A DNA stretch of 54,170 nucleotides from contig JBBARC010000018.1 of NCBI GenBank assembly GCA_040400005.1, positions 1-54,170 of the forward strand, read 5' to 3'. Of the stretch, positions 7,350 to 15,931 are shown one piece after another (position 1 is the stretch's first letter; each line of letters opens with the position of its first letter). The notes beneath the pieces were generated by a model. It made no database searches, was not told the DNA's origin, and saw only the letters and a list, made by a program, of their open reading frames with translations. Source of the stretch: JBBARC01 sp040400005 (lineage in GTDB: Bacteria > Pseudomonadota > Alphaproteobacteria > Acetobacterales > Acetobacteraceae). A program made the position numbers and the translations under genes.

Positions 7350-7742
7350 ATGATCCACTTCACCCGCAAAAGCCCAACCCTGCGCGCCGGGCTGCTGCTG
7401 CTGGCCGGCGCGATGGGTGCCGCAACCCTGGCGCCAACACCTGCTTATGCTTGGCGCGGCCACGGTGGTTATGGCGGCCCCGGTTATGGCGGCGGCGGCT
7501 GGCATGGCGGCGAGCACGAACACTGGGAGCACCGCGGCTGGGGCCCCGGCGCCATTCTTGGCGGCGCCCTGCTGGGCTTAGGTGTGGGCGCCGCCATCGG
7601 CAGCGCCTACGCCCCCGGCTACTACGCCCCGCCCGTGTACTATGCCCCGCCCGTGTACTATGCACCGCGCGTTTATTACGCCCCACCGCCGGTGTACTAC
7701 GCCCCACCGCCAGTTTATTACGCGCCTTACCCAGTCTGGTAA
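7350..7742 (+). CDS. Small secreted Gly/His-rich protein with Tyr-Tyr-Ala-Pro-Pro repeats
   Basis: A 130-residue exported protein of no known function. After a signal peptide ending at about residue 34 (PAYA/W) comes a Gly/His/Trp-rich segment, then a glycine-zipper-like hydrophobic stretch (GAILGGALLGLGVGAAIG) that could insert into a membrane. The last 40 residues are five repeats of VYYAPP type with small changes (7620-7740). Start ATG 7350 follows AGAGGAG at an ideal distance; the frame upstream has no leader character. Similar Gly-zipper/YYAPP proteins are common in Alphaproteobacteria and are mostly unannotated. A full palindromic element follows the stop. Confidence 0.78.
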   Translation: MIHFTRKSPTLRAGLLLLAGAMGAATLAPTPAYAWRGHGGYGGPGYGGGGWHGGEHEHWEHRGWGPGAILGGALLGLGVGAAIGSAYAPGYYAPPVYYAPPVYYAPRVYYAPPPVYYAPPPVYYAPYPVW

Positions 7743-7754
7743 GGTTTACGAAAG

Positions 7755-7886
7755 AACCTTCTTTTCTGAAGAAAAGAAGCAAAAGACTTTTACCATGCAG
7801 GGCCTGGGGCTACCAAGCCAGCGAGACCTTCTGACCCAGCGTATAAAAGTCTTTTTGTTTCTTTTTCTTCAGAAAAAGAAAATACT
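7755..7886. repeat. Full copy of the dispersed palindromic element (subtype with GCTACCA core)
   Basis: The left arm (about 7755-7792, hairpin around CTTTTCTGAAGAAAAG) and the right arm (7844-7884, hairpin around CTTTTTCTTCAGAAAAAG) are inverted relative to each other and flank a GC-rich core of about 50 bp. The core shares GGCCT..GCTACCA..GCCAGC with the copy at 53770-53892. It fills the whole gap between the Tyr/Pro-repeat gene and the LysR start. Confidence 0.9.
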
Positions 7887-7893
7887 GCCTACC

Positions 7894-8778
7894 ATGATCG
7901 ATAAATTCACCTACCTGCTCGCCCTAAGCCGCGAAAAGCACTTCGGCCGTGCGGCGGAATCCTGTGGCATCACCCAGCCCACGCTTTCCGCCAGCATTAA
8001 ACAGCTAGAAAACACCCTGGGCGCCCTGCTGGTGCGCCGCGGTGCCCGGTTTATTGGCTTTACGCCGGAAGGCGACCGCGCGCTGGATACGGCCCGCCGC
8101 GTGCTGAGCGATGTGAATTTACTGCGCGAAGACCTGCGCAACCCCGGCACGGCGCTAACCGGCCATTTGCGCATTCATGTGATCCCTACCGCCCTGCCCC
8201 TGGTGGCGCGCCTGACCACACCGATCGCCGCCAACAACCCCGGCCTGCGCTTTACCGTGCGCGCGGCAACCTCGGTGGACGTGCTCGCGGCCCTGGATAC
8301 CCTGGCGGCCGACGCCGGCATCACCTATTTGGCCGACAGCGCCGCTACCCGTTTCAGCCAAATCCCGCTGGCACGCGAAACCTACTGCCTGCTGATCGAC
8401 GCCACCGCCGCCGCAGCCCAACACCCCACTATCGGCTGGGACGGGCTACACACCCTGCGCCTGGGCCTGCTGAGTAGCGATATGCAAAACCGCCGCATCA
8501 TCGAAGCCCGCCTGCAAGCGGCAGGTGTTGCCGCCGATCCAGTGCTGGAATCCAACTCTCTGCTCGTGTTGCTGGCCCATGTGCGTAGCGGCTTGTGCAG
8601 CAGCGTGCTGCCCGCCCTGGTGGTAGAAACCCTTGGCCTGCCCGCCAATCTGCGCGCCATCCCGATCACCGAAGCCCAACCGCCGCCGCTGATTGGGCTG
8701 GCCTACCCGCCGCACGCCAAAAATCCCCCGGCGTTGGCGGAGCTGCTGGTTGAGGCGGAAAGGATGCAGTTAAGGTAG
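7894..8778 (+). CDS. LysR family transcriptional regulator, possibly of formate dehydrogenase
   Basis: A 294-residue LysR-type regulator. Residues 1-60 form the winged helix-turn-helix (FGRAAESCGITQPTLSASIK, the recognition region, then LGALLVRR); the rest is the two-lobed effector domain. The start is ATG 7894; in-frame codons upstream lie inside the palindromic element and code for its AT-rich arm. It stands directly before fdsGBA, in the same direction, separated by another palindromic element. LysR genes beside fds operons are common in Proteobacteria and usually act as the formate-dependent activator, so this is a reasonable guess, but the usual divergent layout is absent. Confidence 0.88.
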   Translation: MIDKFTYLLALSREKHFGRAAESCGITQPTLSASIKQLENTLGALLVRRGARFIGFTPEGDRALDTARRVLSDVNLLREDLRNPGTALTGHLRIHVIPTALPLVARLTTPIAANNPGLRFTVRAATSVDVLAALDTLAADAGITYLADSAATRFSQIPLARETYCLLIDATAAAAQHPTIGWDGLHTLRLGLLSSDMQNRRIIEARLQAAGVAADPVLESNSLLVLLAHVRSGLCSSVLPALVVETLGLPANLRAIPITEAQPPPLIGLAYPPHAKNPPALAELLVEAERMQLR

Positions 8779-8837
8779 GAAAGAGTCTTCTTTTTCTGAA
8801 GCAAACGAAGCAAAAAGACTTTTAACACGTTGGTGCG

Positions 8838-8937
8838 NNNNNNNNNNNNNNNNNNNNNNNNNNNNNNNNNNNNNNNNNNNNNNNNNNNNNNNNNNNNNNN
8901 NNNNNNNNNNNNNNNNNNNNNNNNNNNNNNNNNNNNN
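8838..8937. other. Assembly gap (100 N)
   Basis: Exactly 100 unknown bases, the usual placeholder for a gap of unknown size. It lies inside a tandem repeat, so the true length may be greater or smaller. Reading frames that cross it are artefacts. Confidence 0.98.
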
Positions 8938-9007
8938 AAGGTCTCGGGTGCGAAGGTCTCGGGTGCGAAGGTCTCGGGTGCGAAGGTCTCGGGTGCGAAG
9001 GTCTCGG
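8938..9007. repeat. 15-bp tandem repeat, at least four copies
   Basis: AAGGTCTCGGGTGCG is repeated exactly at 8938, 8953, 8968 and 8983, followed by a partial copy. The base just before the gap (TTGGTGCG) fits the end of the same unit, which suggests that the missing stretch is more of the array. The unit lies in the core of a palindromic element. Confidence 0.92.
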
Positions 9008-9183
9008 TGGCGGCGTTGCCCCCGGCCCAGCGTTATAAACGTCTTTTGCTTCTTTTCTTCAGAAAAGAAGGCCTTAACCCTTACCGTCAATAGCTTTTCT
9101 CTATCTTAACATAACACCAAAACCCTTGCGCCGCCCGGCGCCACGCGCGAAACTACGAACGTCTAGAAGCGGTTTTTGCCATA

Positions 9184-9651
9184 ATGTCGCAAGCCACCAG
9201 TTTACATGCGCGGGTTACCGCCATTGCCGCAGCCTATCAGGGGCAGCGTGGCGCCCTGCTGCCGATTTTGCATGCGGTGCAGGCGATGTTTGGATATGTG
9301 CCGGATGACGCGGTGCCGATTATCGCCCAGGCACAGAACCTTTCGCGCGCCGACGTGCATGGTGCGCTGAGTTTTTACCCCGATTTGCGGCGCAAGCCGG
9401 CCGGCCGCAATGTGCTGCGCCTGTGCCGAGCCGAGGCCTGCCAGGCGCTGGGGGCGATAAAAATTGCCAATCACACACAAACTGTTTTGGGGGTTTCCTG
9501 GCACCAGACTACCGCCGATGGCGCCATTACCCTGGAACCGGTGTATTGCCTGGGTTTGTGCGCCGCAGCACCCTGCGCGCAGTTCAACGATCGCAGTATT
9601 GCGCGGCTGGATATTGCGCGCATTGATGCGATTGTGGCGAGCGCTGAATGA
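9184..9651 (+). CDS. fdsG: NAD-dependent formate dehydrogenase, gamma subunit (NuoE-like)
   Basis: Small [2Fe-2S] subunit of the soluble molybdenum formate dehydrogenase, passing electrons in the FMN/NAD module. The 155-residue protein is a NuoE homologue: a helical N-terminal part (LLPILHAVQAMFGYVPDDAV) and a thioredoxin-like domain with cluster ligands Cys81, Cys86, Cys122 and Cys126 (CRAEAC and CLGLC). The ribosome site is weak. Its stop overlaps the start of the beta-subunit gene (ATGA), so the operon is coupled. Together with the next two genes it oxidises formate to CO2 and gives NADH. Confidence 0.93.
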   Translation: MSQATSLHARVTAIAAAYQGQRGALLPILHAVQAMFGYVPDDAVPIIAQAQNLSRADVHGALSFYPDLRRKPAGRNVLRLCRAEACQALGAIKIANHTQTVLGVSWHQTTADGAITLEPVYCLGLCAAAPCAQFNDRSIARLDIARIDAIVASAE

Positions 9652-11186
9652 CCCGCATTTTTGTGCCCAGCGATGCGCTGGCCATCGCCCTTGGCGCTGA
9701 TGATATTGCGGATGCTTTGCAGGCGGGTGCACGCGATATCACTATTGTGCGAACGGGGTCGCGCGGCATGGCCTGGCTGGAACCGCTGATTGAAGTGGAC
9801 ACCCCGGCCGGGCGGATTGGCTATGGCCCGGTGACACTGGCGGATGTGCCGGATTTATTGGCATCTGGCTTTTTGCAGGCTGCACCGCATAATTTGTGCA
9901 TTGGCCGACCCGAACAACAGCCGTTTTTGGCGCGCCAGACCCGCATCACCTTTGCCCGCGCCGGGATTACTGACCCGCTATCGTTGACTGAGTACCGCGA
10001 CCATGGCGGGCTGCAGGGAATCGCCCGGGCGCTACGCATTGGCCCAGGCGCTATCATTGAAGATGTCGTGCAATCGGGGTTGCGTGGCCGTGGCGGTGCG
10101 GGTTTTCCGACCGGTATTAAGTGGCGCACGACGGCTGCCACCGCGGCCGCACAACGCTATATCGTGTGTAACGCCGATGAAGGCGATAGCGGCACTTTTG
10201 CCGATCGTATGATTATGGAATGCGATCCGTTTTTGCTGATAGAGGGCATGATCATTGCGGGCATCGCGGTGGGTGCAACGCTTGGCTACATCTATCTGCG
10301 ATCGGAATACCCGCGTGCCATCGAAGTTTTAACCGCCGCCATGCTTACCGCCCGGGCCGAGGGACTGTTGGGGGCGCGCGTTTTGGGCAGCGAGTTTGCC
10401 TTTGATATTATTTTGCGGATTGGCGCCGGTGCTTATGTCTGTGGTGAGGAAACTAGCCTGCTGGAAAGTATCGAGGGGCGTGCTGGGCAGGTTCGCGCCA
10501 AGCCGCCGCTGCCAGCGATTTCTGGCCTGTTTGGCATGCCAACGGTTGTGAATAATGTTTTATCGTTGGCTGCCATTCCTGATATTTTGGCCAAGGGGCC
10601 GGCGTTTTACGCGCAGTTGGGGTTTGGCAAATCGCGCGGCACCATGCCGGTGCAGCTTGCCGGCAACATAAAACATGGCGGCATTGTTGAAGTGCCGTTT
10701 GGCATAACTTTAGGCGAGATAATTCACGATTTCGGCGGTGGTACCGCCAGTGGCCGCCCGGTGCGGGCGGCCCAGGTGGGGGGCCCGTTGGGCGCCTGGT
10801 TTCCGCCGGCGTTGTTCGGCACAGTGTTCGATTATGAGGCTTTTACCGCAGCCGGCGGGCTGATTGGCCATGGTGGCATTGTGGTGGTGGATGATAGCAC
10901 CGACATGGCGCAGATGGCGCGGTTTGCGATGGAATTTTGTGCGATCGAATCGTGTGGAAAATGCACGCCGTGCCGCATTGGCTCGACCCGTGGGGTTGAA
11001 GTGATTGATCGTATTATCGCGGGTAACACGCAGGACATTCCGCTGCTGCGCGATTTGTGTGAAACGATGAAATTTGGATCTTTGTGCGCGCTGGGTGGCT
11101 TTACGCCGTACCCAGTGCTGAGTGCGCTTGATCATTTTCCGCAAGATTTTGACCGCGCCATTGCGCCAGAGGATGCCGCCGCATGA
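9648..11186 (+). CDS. fdsB: NAD-dependent formate dehydrogenase, beta subunit (NuoF-like)
   Basis: FMN- and NAD-binding subunit that hands electrons from formate to NAD+. The 512-residue protein has an N-terminal thioredoxin-like region (about 1-110) and a NuoF domain: GRGGAGFPTGIKW for FMN (from about 147), CNADEGDSGTF and GAYVCGEETSLLESIEG for NADH, and ESCGKCTPCRIG (from about 433) with the [4Fe-4S] ligands, plus the fourth Cys in SLCALGG. It overlaps both neighbours by 4 bp. Homologues are HoxF and NuoF; the linked molybdenum subunit decides for FdsB. Confidence 0.94.
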   Translation: MTRIFVPSDALAIALGADDIADALQAGARDITIVRTGSRGMAWLEPLIEVDTPAGRIGYGPVTLADVPDLLASGFLQAAPHNLCIGRPEQQPFLARQTRITFARAGITDPLSLTEYRDHGGLQGIARALRIGPGAIIEDVVQSGLRGRGGAGFPTGIKWRTTAATAAAQRYIVCNADEGDSGTFADRMIMECDPFLLIEGMIIAGIAVGATLGYIYLRSEYPRAIEVLTAAMLTARAEGLLGARVLGSEFAFDIILRIGAGAYVCGEETSLLESIEGRAGQVRAKPPLPAISGLFGMPTVVNNVLSLAAIPDILAKGPAFYAQLGFGKSRGTMPVQLAGNIKHGGIVEVPFGITLGEIIHDFGGGTASGRPVRAAQVGGPLGAWFPPALFGTVFDYEAFTAAGGLIGHGGIVVVDDSTDMAQMARFAMEFCAIESCGKCTPCRIGSTRGVEVIDRIIAGNTQDIPLLRDLCETMKFGSLCALGGFTPYPVLSALDHFPQDFDRAIAPEDAAA

Positions 11187-14023
11187 CGCTGATTAGCGAA
11201 GCTGATTTCGGCACACCGGCGGTAGCTGATAGCGCCGCGGCTGTGACACTCAGCATTGACGGTTTTGCCGTCACCGTTCCTGCCGGGACATCGGTGATGC
11301 GGGCGGCCGCCGAACTGGGGACCAAAATTCCGCGCCTGTGCGCCACTGACACGCTGAATGCTTTTGGGTCCTGCCGGCTGTGCCTGGTGGAAATTGAAGG
11401 GCGCTCCGGCACGCCGGCTTCGTGCACAACACTGGTTAGCCCTGGCATGGTGGTGCACACCGCCAACGACCGCCTGCGCCGGCTGCGCCGCGGGGTTATG
11501 GAATTGTATATTTCTGATCATCCGCTAGATTGCCTCACCTGCAGTGCCAACGGCGATTGCGAATTGCAAGATGCTGCGGGTGAAGTGGGCTTGCGGGACG
11601 TTCGCTACCAACCCGGCGCCAACCATTTGGCCGATGTGGCCGACACCTCCAACCCGTATTTCGATTACGATCCCAGTAAGTGCATTGTGTGCAGCCGCTG
11701 CGTGCGGGCGTGCGATGAAATTCAGGGCACGTTTGCGCTGACCATCGACGGCCGCGGTTTTGCCAGCCGCGTCGCCGCCGGCCAAAATCAGGATTTTTTC
11801 ACCAGCGACTGTGTATCGTGCGGCGCCTGTGTGGCTGCCTGCCCTACTGCCACCTTGCAGGAAAAACGGGTGACGGAAATCGGCGTGCCCGAACATTCGG
11901 TTGTGACCACCTGCGCCTATTGCGGTGTAGGGTGCCAGTTTAAGGCCGAAATGCGCGGCCCCGATTTGGTGCGCATGGTGCCTTATAAAGCCGGCAAAGC
12001 CAACGAAGGGCATTCCTGTGTTAAAGGCCGCTTTGCCTTTGGCTATGCCAGGCACCCTGATCGCATCACCAAACCGATGATCCGCGCCAAGATTACTGAC
12101 CCCTGGCGCGAGGTTTCGTGGGACGAAGCACTTAGCCACACCGCCGCCGAATTTAAACGTATCCAGGCGCAATATGGCATCGGCGCCATCGGCGGTATTA
12201 CATCATCGCGCTGCACCAATGAAGAAGCGTATTTGGTGCAGAAACTGGTGCGCGCTGGGTTTGGCAATAACAATGTGGATACCTGCGCCAGGGTGTGCCA
12301 TTCCCCCACCGGCTTTGGCCTATCACAAACCTTTGGCACATCGGCGGGTACACAAGATTTTAAAAGTGTCGCGCATAGTGATGTGGTGCTGGTGATTGGC
12401 GCCAACCCAACCGACGGCCACCCGGTGTTTGCTTCGCGCTTAAAACGCCGCCTGCGCCAGGGGGCGAAACTGATTATCATCGACCCGCGCCGGATAGATT
12501 TGGTGCGCAGCCCGCATATAACGGCCGCGTTTCACCTAGCCCTGCAGCCGGGCACGAATGTGGCGGTGCTGACCGCCATGGCCCATGTTATTGTTACCGA
12601 AAATCTGACCGATATTTCGTTTATCAAAGACCGCTGCGAGGCCGACGATTTTGCCGCCTGGCAGGATTTTGTCCGCGAGCCGCAAAACAGCCCGGAAAAT
12701 GTGGCGCAGATTAGCGGTGTGCCGGCGCAAACCATTCGTGATGCGGCCCGGCTGTTTGCCACCGGCGGCACGGCGGCGATCTATTACGGCCTGGGTGTTA
12801 CCGAACACAGCCAGGGCACCACCACGGTGATGGCAATTGCCAACCTATGCATGGTAACCGGCAACATTGGCAAACCCGGCGGCGGGGTTAACCCACTGCG
12901 TGGCCAGAACAATGTGCAGGGCAGTTGCGATATGGGCAGCTTTCCGCACGAATTGCCGGGCTACCGCCACATTAGTAACGCCGCCGCGCGGCAGAGCTTT
13001 GATGCCGCCTGGGGGGTGACCTTGGATGCCGAACCGGGTTTACGCATTCCCAACATGCTGGATGCCGCGGTGGACGGCAGTTTTCGCGGGCTGTACATTC
13101 AAGGCGAAGATATCGCCCAATCTGACCCCGACACCAAACACGTAACCGCCGGGCTGACCGCCATGGAATGCGTGGTGGTGCAAGATTTGTTTTTGAACGA
13201 AACATCCAACTACGCCCACGTGTTTTTGCCTGGTGCGACGTTTTTGGAAAAAGATGGCACATTTACCAACGCCGAACGCCGGATCAATCGGGTGCGCGCG
13301 GTGATCCCCGCTGCCGCCGGTTTTGGCGATTGGCAGGTGACCCTTAATCTCGCCACGGCCATGGGTGTTGATATCGGTAGTTATGCCCACCCATCCGAGA
13401 TTATGGCGGAGATCGCGGCGCTCACCCCAAGTTTTGCGGGTGTTTCTTACGAGCTGCTGGACCGCGAAGGCTCGGTGCAATGGCCGTGCAATGCTGCCGC
13501 CCCCACCGGCACGCCGATTATGCACATTGATCATTTTGTGCGCGGCCGCGGCCGTTTTATGATCACTGAGTATATCGCCACCGAAGAACGCACCGGCGCG
13601 CGTTTCCCGTTATTGTTGACCACTGGGCGCATCCTGAGCCAGTACAATGTCGGCGCGCAAACAAGGCGCACTGAAAATGCTCGCTGGCACCAGGAGGATG
13701 TTTTGGAAATTCATCCTCACGATGCCGAACAGCGCGGCGTGCGCCAAAACGATTGGGTGGCGTTGTGCAGCCGATCGGGTGAGACATCCTTGCGCGCCAA
13801 TATCACCGATCGGGTTGCCCCAGGCGTGGTTTACACAACGTTTCATCACCCTGAAACGCAGGCCAATGTGATCACCACTGAGTTTTCCGATTGGGCGACC
13901 AATTGCCCGGAATACAAAGTGACCGCCGTGCAAATACGCCGCACCAATGGCCCGAGTGAATGGCAACAAACTTATAGCGCGCACAGTAAAGCCAGCCGCC
14001 GCATTGTGGCGGCAGAATCTTAA
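11183..14023 (+). CDS. fdsA: NAD-dependent formate dehydrogenase, alpha (molybdenum) subunit
   Basis: Catalytic subunit, 946 residues, of the bis-MGD formate dehydrogenase. The N-terminal NuoG-like part carries a [2Fe-2S] cluster (Cys53, 64, 67, 81), the His113/Cys117/120/126 cluster, and two ferredoxin-type clusters (Cys167/170/173/177 and 210/213/216/220). CAYCGVGC with Cys279 binds the next [4Fe-4S] cluster. RVCHSPTGFG places the Mo ligand at Cys372, with His373 beside it, so it is the Cys, not the selenocysteine, type. The molybdopterin dinucleotide domain closes the chain. fdsC and fdsD, which in other organisms follow and supply the sulfuration chaperone and a small subunit, are not here: a convergent gene ends 9 bp away. 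Confidence 0.95.
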   Translation: MTLISEADFGTPAVADSAAAVTLSIDGFAVTVPAGTSVMRAAAELGTKIPRLCATDTLNAFGSCRLCLVEIEGRSGTPASCTTLVSPGMVVHTANDRLRRLRRGVMELYISDHPLDCLTCSANGDCELQDAAGEVGLRDVRYQPGANHLADVADTSNPYFDYDPSKCIVCSRCVRACDEIQGTFALTIDGRGFASRVAAGQNQDFFTSDCVSCGACVAACPTATLQEKRVTEIGVPEHSVVTTCAYCGVGCQFKAEMRGPDLVRMVPYKAGKANEGHSCVKGRFAFGYARHPDRITKPMIRAKITDPWREVSWDEALSHTAAEFKRIQAQYGIGAIGGITSSRCTNEEAYLVQKLVRAGFGNNNVDTCARVCHSPTGFGLSQTFGTSAGTQDFKSVAHSDVVLVIGANPTDGHPVFASRLKRRLRQGAKLIIIDPRRIDLVRSPHITAAFHLALQPGTNVAVLTAMAHVIVTENLTDISFIKDRCEADDFAAWQDFVREPQNSPENVAQISGVPAQTIRDAARLFATGGTAAIYYGLGVTEHSQGTTTVMAIANLCMVTGNIGKPGGGVNPLRGQNNVQGSCDMGSFPHELPGYRHISNAAARQSFDAAWGVTLDAEPGLRIPNMLDAAVDGSFRGLYIQGEDIAQSDPDTKHVTAGLTAMECVVVQDLFLNETSNYAHVFLPGATFLEKDGTFTNAERRINRVRAVIPAAAGFGDWQVTLNLATAMGVDIGSYAHPSEIMAEIAALTPSFAGVSYELLDREGSVQWPCNAAAPTGTPIMHIDHFVRGRGRFMITEYIATEERTGARFPLLLTTGRILSQYNVGAQTRRTENARWHQEDVLEIHPHDAEQRGVRQNDWVALCSRSGETSLRANITDRVAPGVVYTTFHHPETQANVITTEFSDWATNCPEYKVTAVQIRRTNGPSEWQQTYSAHSKASRRIVAAES

Positions 14024-14031
14024 GAAGAAAC

Positions 14032-15900
14032 CTAATCGGCCTCGGCGGCTTCCACCGCTTCGGCCGCGTGTAGCCAAGCGGCTTCCGCCGTATCGGTTTC
14101 GCGCGCAATCACCGCCAGGCGTTTTTCCACCGCCTGCATGTCGGCCACCCGGCCCGGGGCGTAAAGGGCGGGGTCGGCCCGTTTGGCATCCAAAATTGCC
14201 TGCTCGCGCGCCAGCTTTTCCAAAAGCAGCTCGGCCGCTTTTAAAATTTTGCGCAACGGGGCGGTGCGCTCGCGCGCTTCTGCGCGTTCGCGGCGATCGT
14301 CTTTTTTAGAAACCCCAGTCTCACCGCGCGCCGGGCGTGCGCGTTCGATCAGTAGCGCGCGGTAATCATCAAGATCGCCGTCAAATTCGCGCACCGTGCC
14401 ATCGGCCACCAGCCATAACCGATCGGCGACCAGCTCGACCAAATGCGGATCGTGGGTGATGAGAATGACCGCCCCGCCAAATTCGGCCAAGGCTGCCACC
14501 AGCGCATCGCGCGCATCAATATCCAGATGGTTGGTGGGCTCATCCAAAATCAAAATATGCGGCGCATCGCGCGTTGCCAGCGCCAGCAACAACCGCGCTT
14601 TTTCCCCGCCGGAAAGGCTTGCGGTGACCGTATCGGCGCGATCAGCATCCAAGCCAAACCTTGCCAGTTGCGAGCGTACCATCACCGGTAACGCTTTTGG
14701 CAAAGCGCGCGCCATGTGCTGTACGGGAGTTTCGCTAGGCACCAATTCTTCTGCCTGGTGCTGGGCAAAATAGCCCACCAGCAATTTTGGCGCGCGCTTG
14801 ATTTCGCCGCGCAACGGTGCCAGGCGCCCGGCCAGCATTTTGGCGATGGTCGATTTGCCGTTGCCATTGGCGCCGAGCAAGGCGATTCTATCGTGTGTAT
14901 CGATGCGCAGAGAGACATCGCGCAGTACCGGCACGCCGTCGTAGCCGGCATCGACGCGGTCTAGCACCAGCACTGGGGGGGCTAATTCTTTTGGTTCGGG
15001 GAAAGAAAATTTTGTGGGCGTGGGTTCGATCACCCCTTCAATTACCGGCATTTTTTCCAAGGCTTTTAGGCGCGCCTGGGCTTGGCGTGCTTTGGTGGCC
15101 TGGGCGCGAAACCTGTCGACAAAGCTTTGCATGTGGGCGCGTCTTGCAGCGATGCGTTCGGCGGCCCTGGTTTGCTGTAACGCTTGTTCAGTGCGTATAC
15201 GCACAAATTCGCTGAACCCGCCTGGGGTTAGCGATAATTTGCCACGGTCCAAATGGGCAATGGCGTTCACGGCGCGGTCGAGCAGCCCGCGATCATGCGA
15301 GACGACCAGCACGGCGCCTGCGAATTTTGCGAGCCACTGTTCCAGCCAGATGGTGGCTTCCAAATCCAAATGGTTGGTTGGTTCATCGAGCAACAACAAA
15401 TCGGGGGCGGCAAACAGGGCGGTGGCCAGGGCCACGCGCATGCGCCAGCCGCCTGAAAAACTGGCCACCGGCAGTGCCTGTTTTTCGGCGGCAAACCCCA
15501 ACCCTGCCAAAATGGTCGCGGCGCGGGCCGGTGCGGACTCGGCGCCGATGGCGCGCAGCCTATCGTGAATATCGCCGATGCGCGCGCCATCGGCGTGGTC
15601 TAACTCCGCCAGCAAGGCCAGCCGTTCGGTATCGCCTTGCAGCACGGTATCGAGCAAACTGACGTCCCCTGCCGGCGCTTCCTGGCGCACGAAGCCCAGG
15701 CGCGCGCGGGATGCCAGCCTGATCTGGCCACCATCAATGCCAAAATCCCCCGCAATCGCCCGCAACAGGGTGGATTTGCCGGCACCGTTGCGGCCGATTA
15801 GGCCGACCCGGCTGCCCGCCTCGATCGCCAAATTGGCATCATCGAGCAACGCGCGGCCGGCGATGCGCAGGGTTAGATTAGATAGTATCAACAAACTCAT
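14032..15900 (-). CDS. ABC-F family ATPase, YheS-like
   Basis: Soluble ATPase with two ABC domains and no membrane part; the family acts on the ribosome. Domain 1 has Walker A GRNGAGKST (about 36-44), FSGGW and LLLLDEPTNHLDLEA; the long basic linker (QATKARQAQARLKALEKMP) is the P-site tRNA interaction motif; domain 2 has GANGNGKST, LSGGEKAR and LILDEPTNHLDIDA. The C-terminal tail of about 90 residues is a charged coiled coil. The opening of the tail (DGDLDDYRALL) and the linker fit the YheS branch better than EttA or Uup. It converges on fdsA, with only 8 bases between the stops. Confidence 0.9.
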   Translation of the reverse strand: MSLLILSNLTLRIAGRALLDDANLAIEAGSRVGLIGRNGAGKSTLLRAIAGDFGIDGGQIRLASRARLGFVRQEAPAGDVSLLDTVLQGDTERLALLAELDHADGARIGDIHDRLRAIGAESAPARAATILAGLGFAAEKQALPVASFSGGWRMRVALATALFAAPDLLLLDEPTNHLDLEATIWLEQWLAKFAGAVLVVSHDRGLLDRAVNAIAHLDRGKLSLTPGGFSEFVRIRTEQALQQTRAAERIAARRAHMQSFVDRFRAQATKARQAQARLKALEKMPVIEGVIEPTPTKFSFPEPKELAPPVLVLDRVDAGYDGVPVLRDVSLRIDTHDRIALLGANGNGKSTIAKMLAGRLAPLRGEIKRAPKLLVGYFAQHQAEELVPSETPVQHMARALPKALPVMVRSQLARFGLDADRADTVTASLSGGEKARLLLALATRDAPHILILDEPTNHLDIDARDALVAALAEFGGAVILITHDPHLVELVADRLWLVADGTVREFDGDLDDYRALLIERARPARGETGVSKKDDRRERAEARERTAPLRKILKAAELLLEKLAREQAILDAKRADPALYAPGRVADMQAVEKRLAVIARETDTAEAAWLHAAEAVEAAEAD

Positions 15901-15931
15901 CGGTAAAAACCAAACCTAGCCACTGCCATCA

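Larger units (their letters stand above)
8781..9072. repeat. Palindromic element with core expanded by a tandem repeat and interrupted by the assembly gap
   Basis: The left arm at 8781-8824 and the right arm at about 9036-9072 are the usual inverted pair. Between them the core starts ACACGTTGGTGCG, runs into 100 N, then shows four exact 15-bp repeats and closes with GGCGGCGTTGCCCCCGGCCC, similar to the copies at 24.4 and 34.0 kb. The core is therefore much longer than the roughly 50 bp of other copies. Confidence 0.85.

Noticed and set aside
7582..7893. N-terminal extension of the LysR regulator back to 7582
   Set aside because: This part overlaps the Tyr/Pro-repeat gene and the palindromic element; the helix-turn-helix starts normally at ATG 7894.
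8938..9007. Short regular repeats that could suggest a CRISPR array
   Set aside because: The 15-bp units follow one another with no spacers between them, and no cas genes are nearby, so it is a tandem repeat.
8830..9093. Reading frames on both strands that cross the N gap, with Arg-Asp-Leu-Arg-Thr or Lys-Val-Ser-Gly-Ala repeats
   Set aside because: They are formed by the 15-bp tandem array, the element arms and unknown bases; there is no start signal or family similarity.
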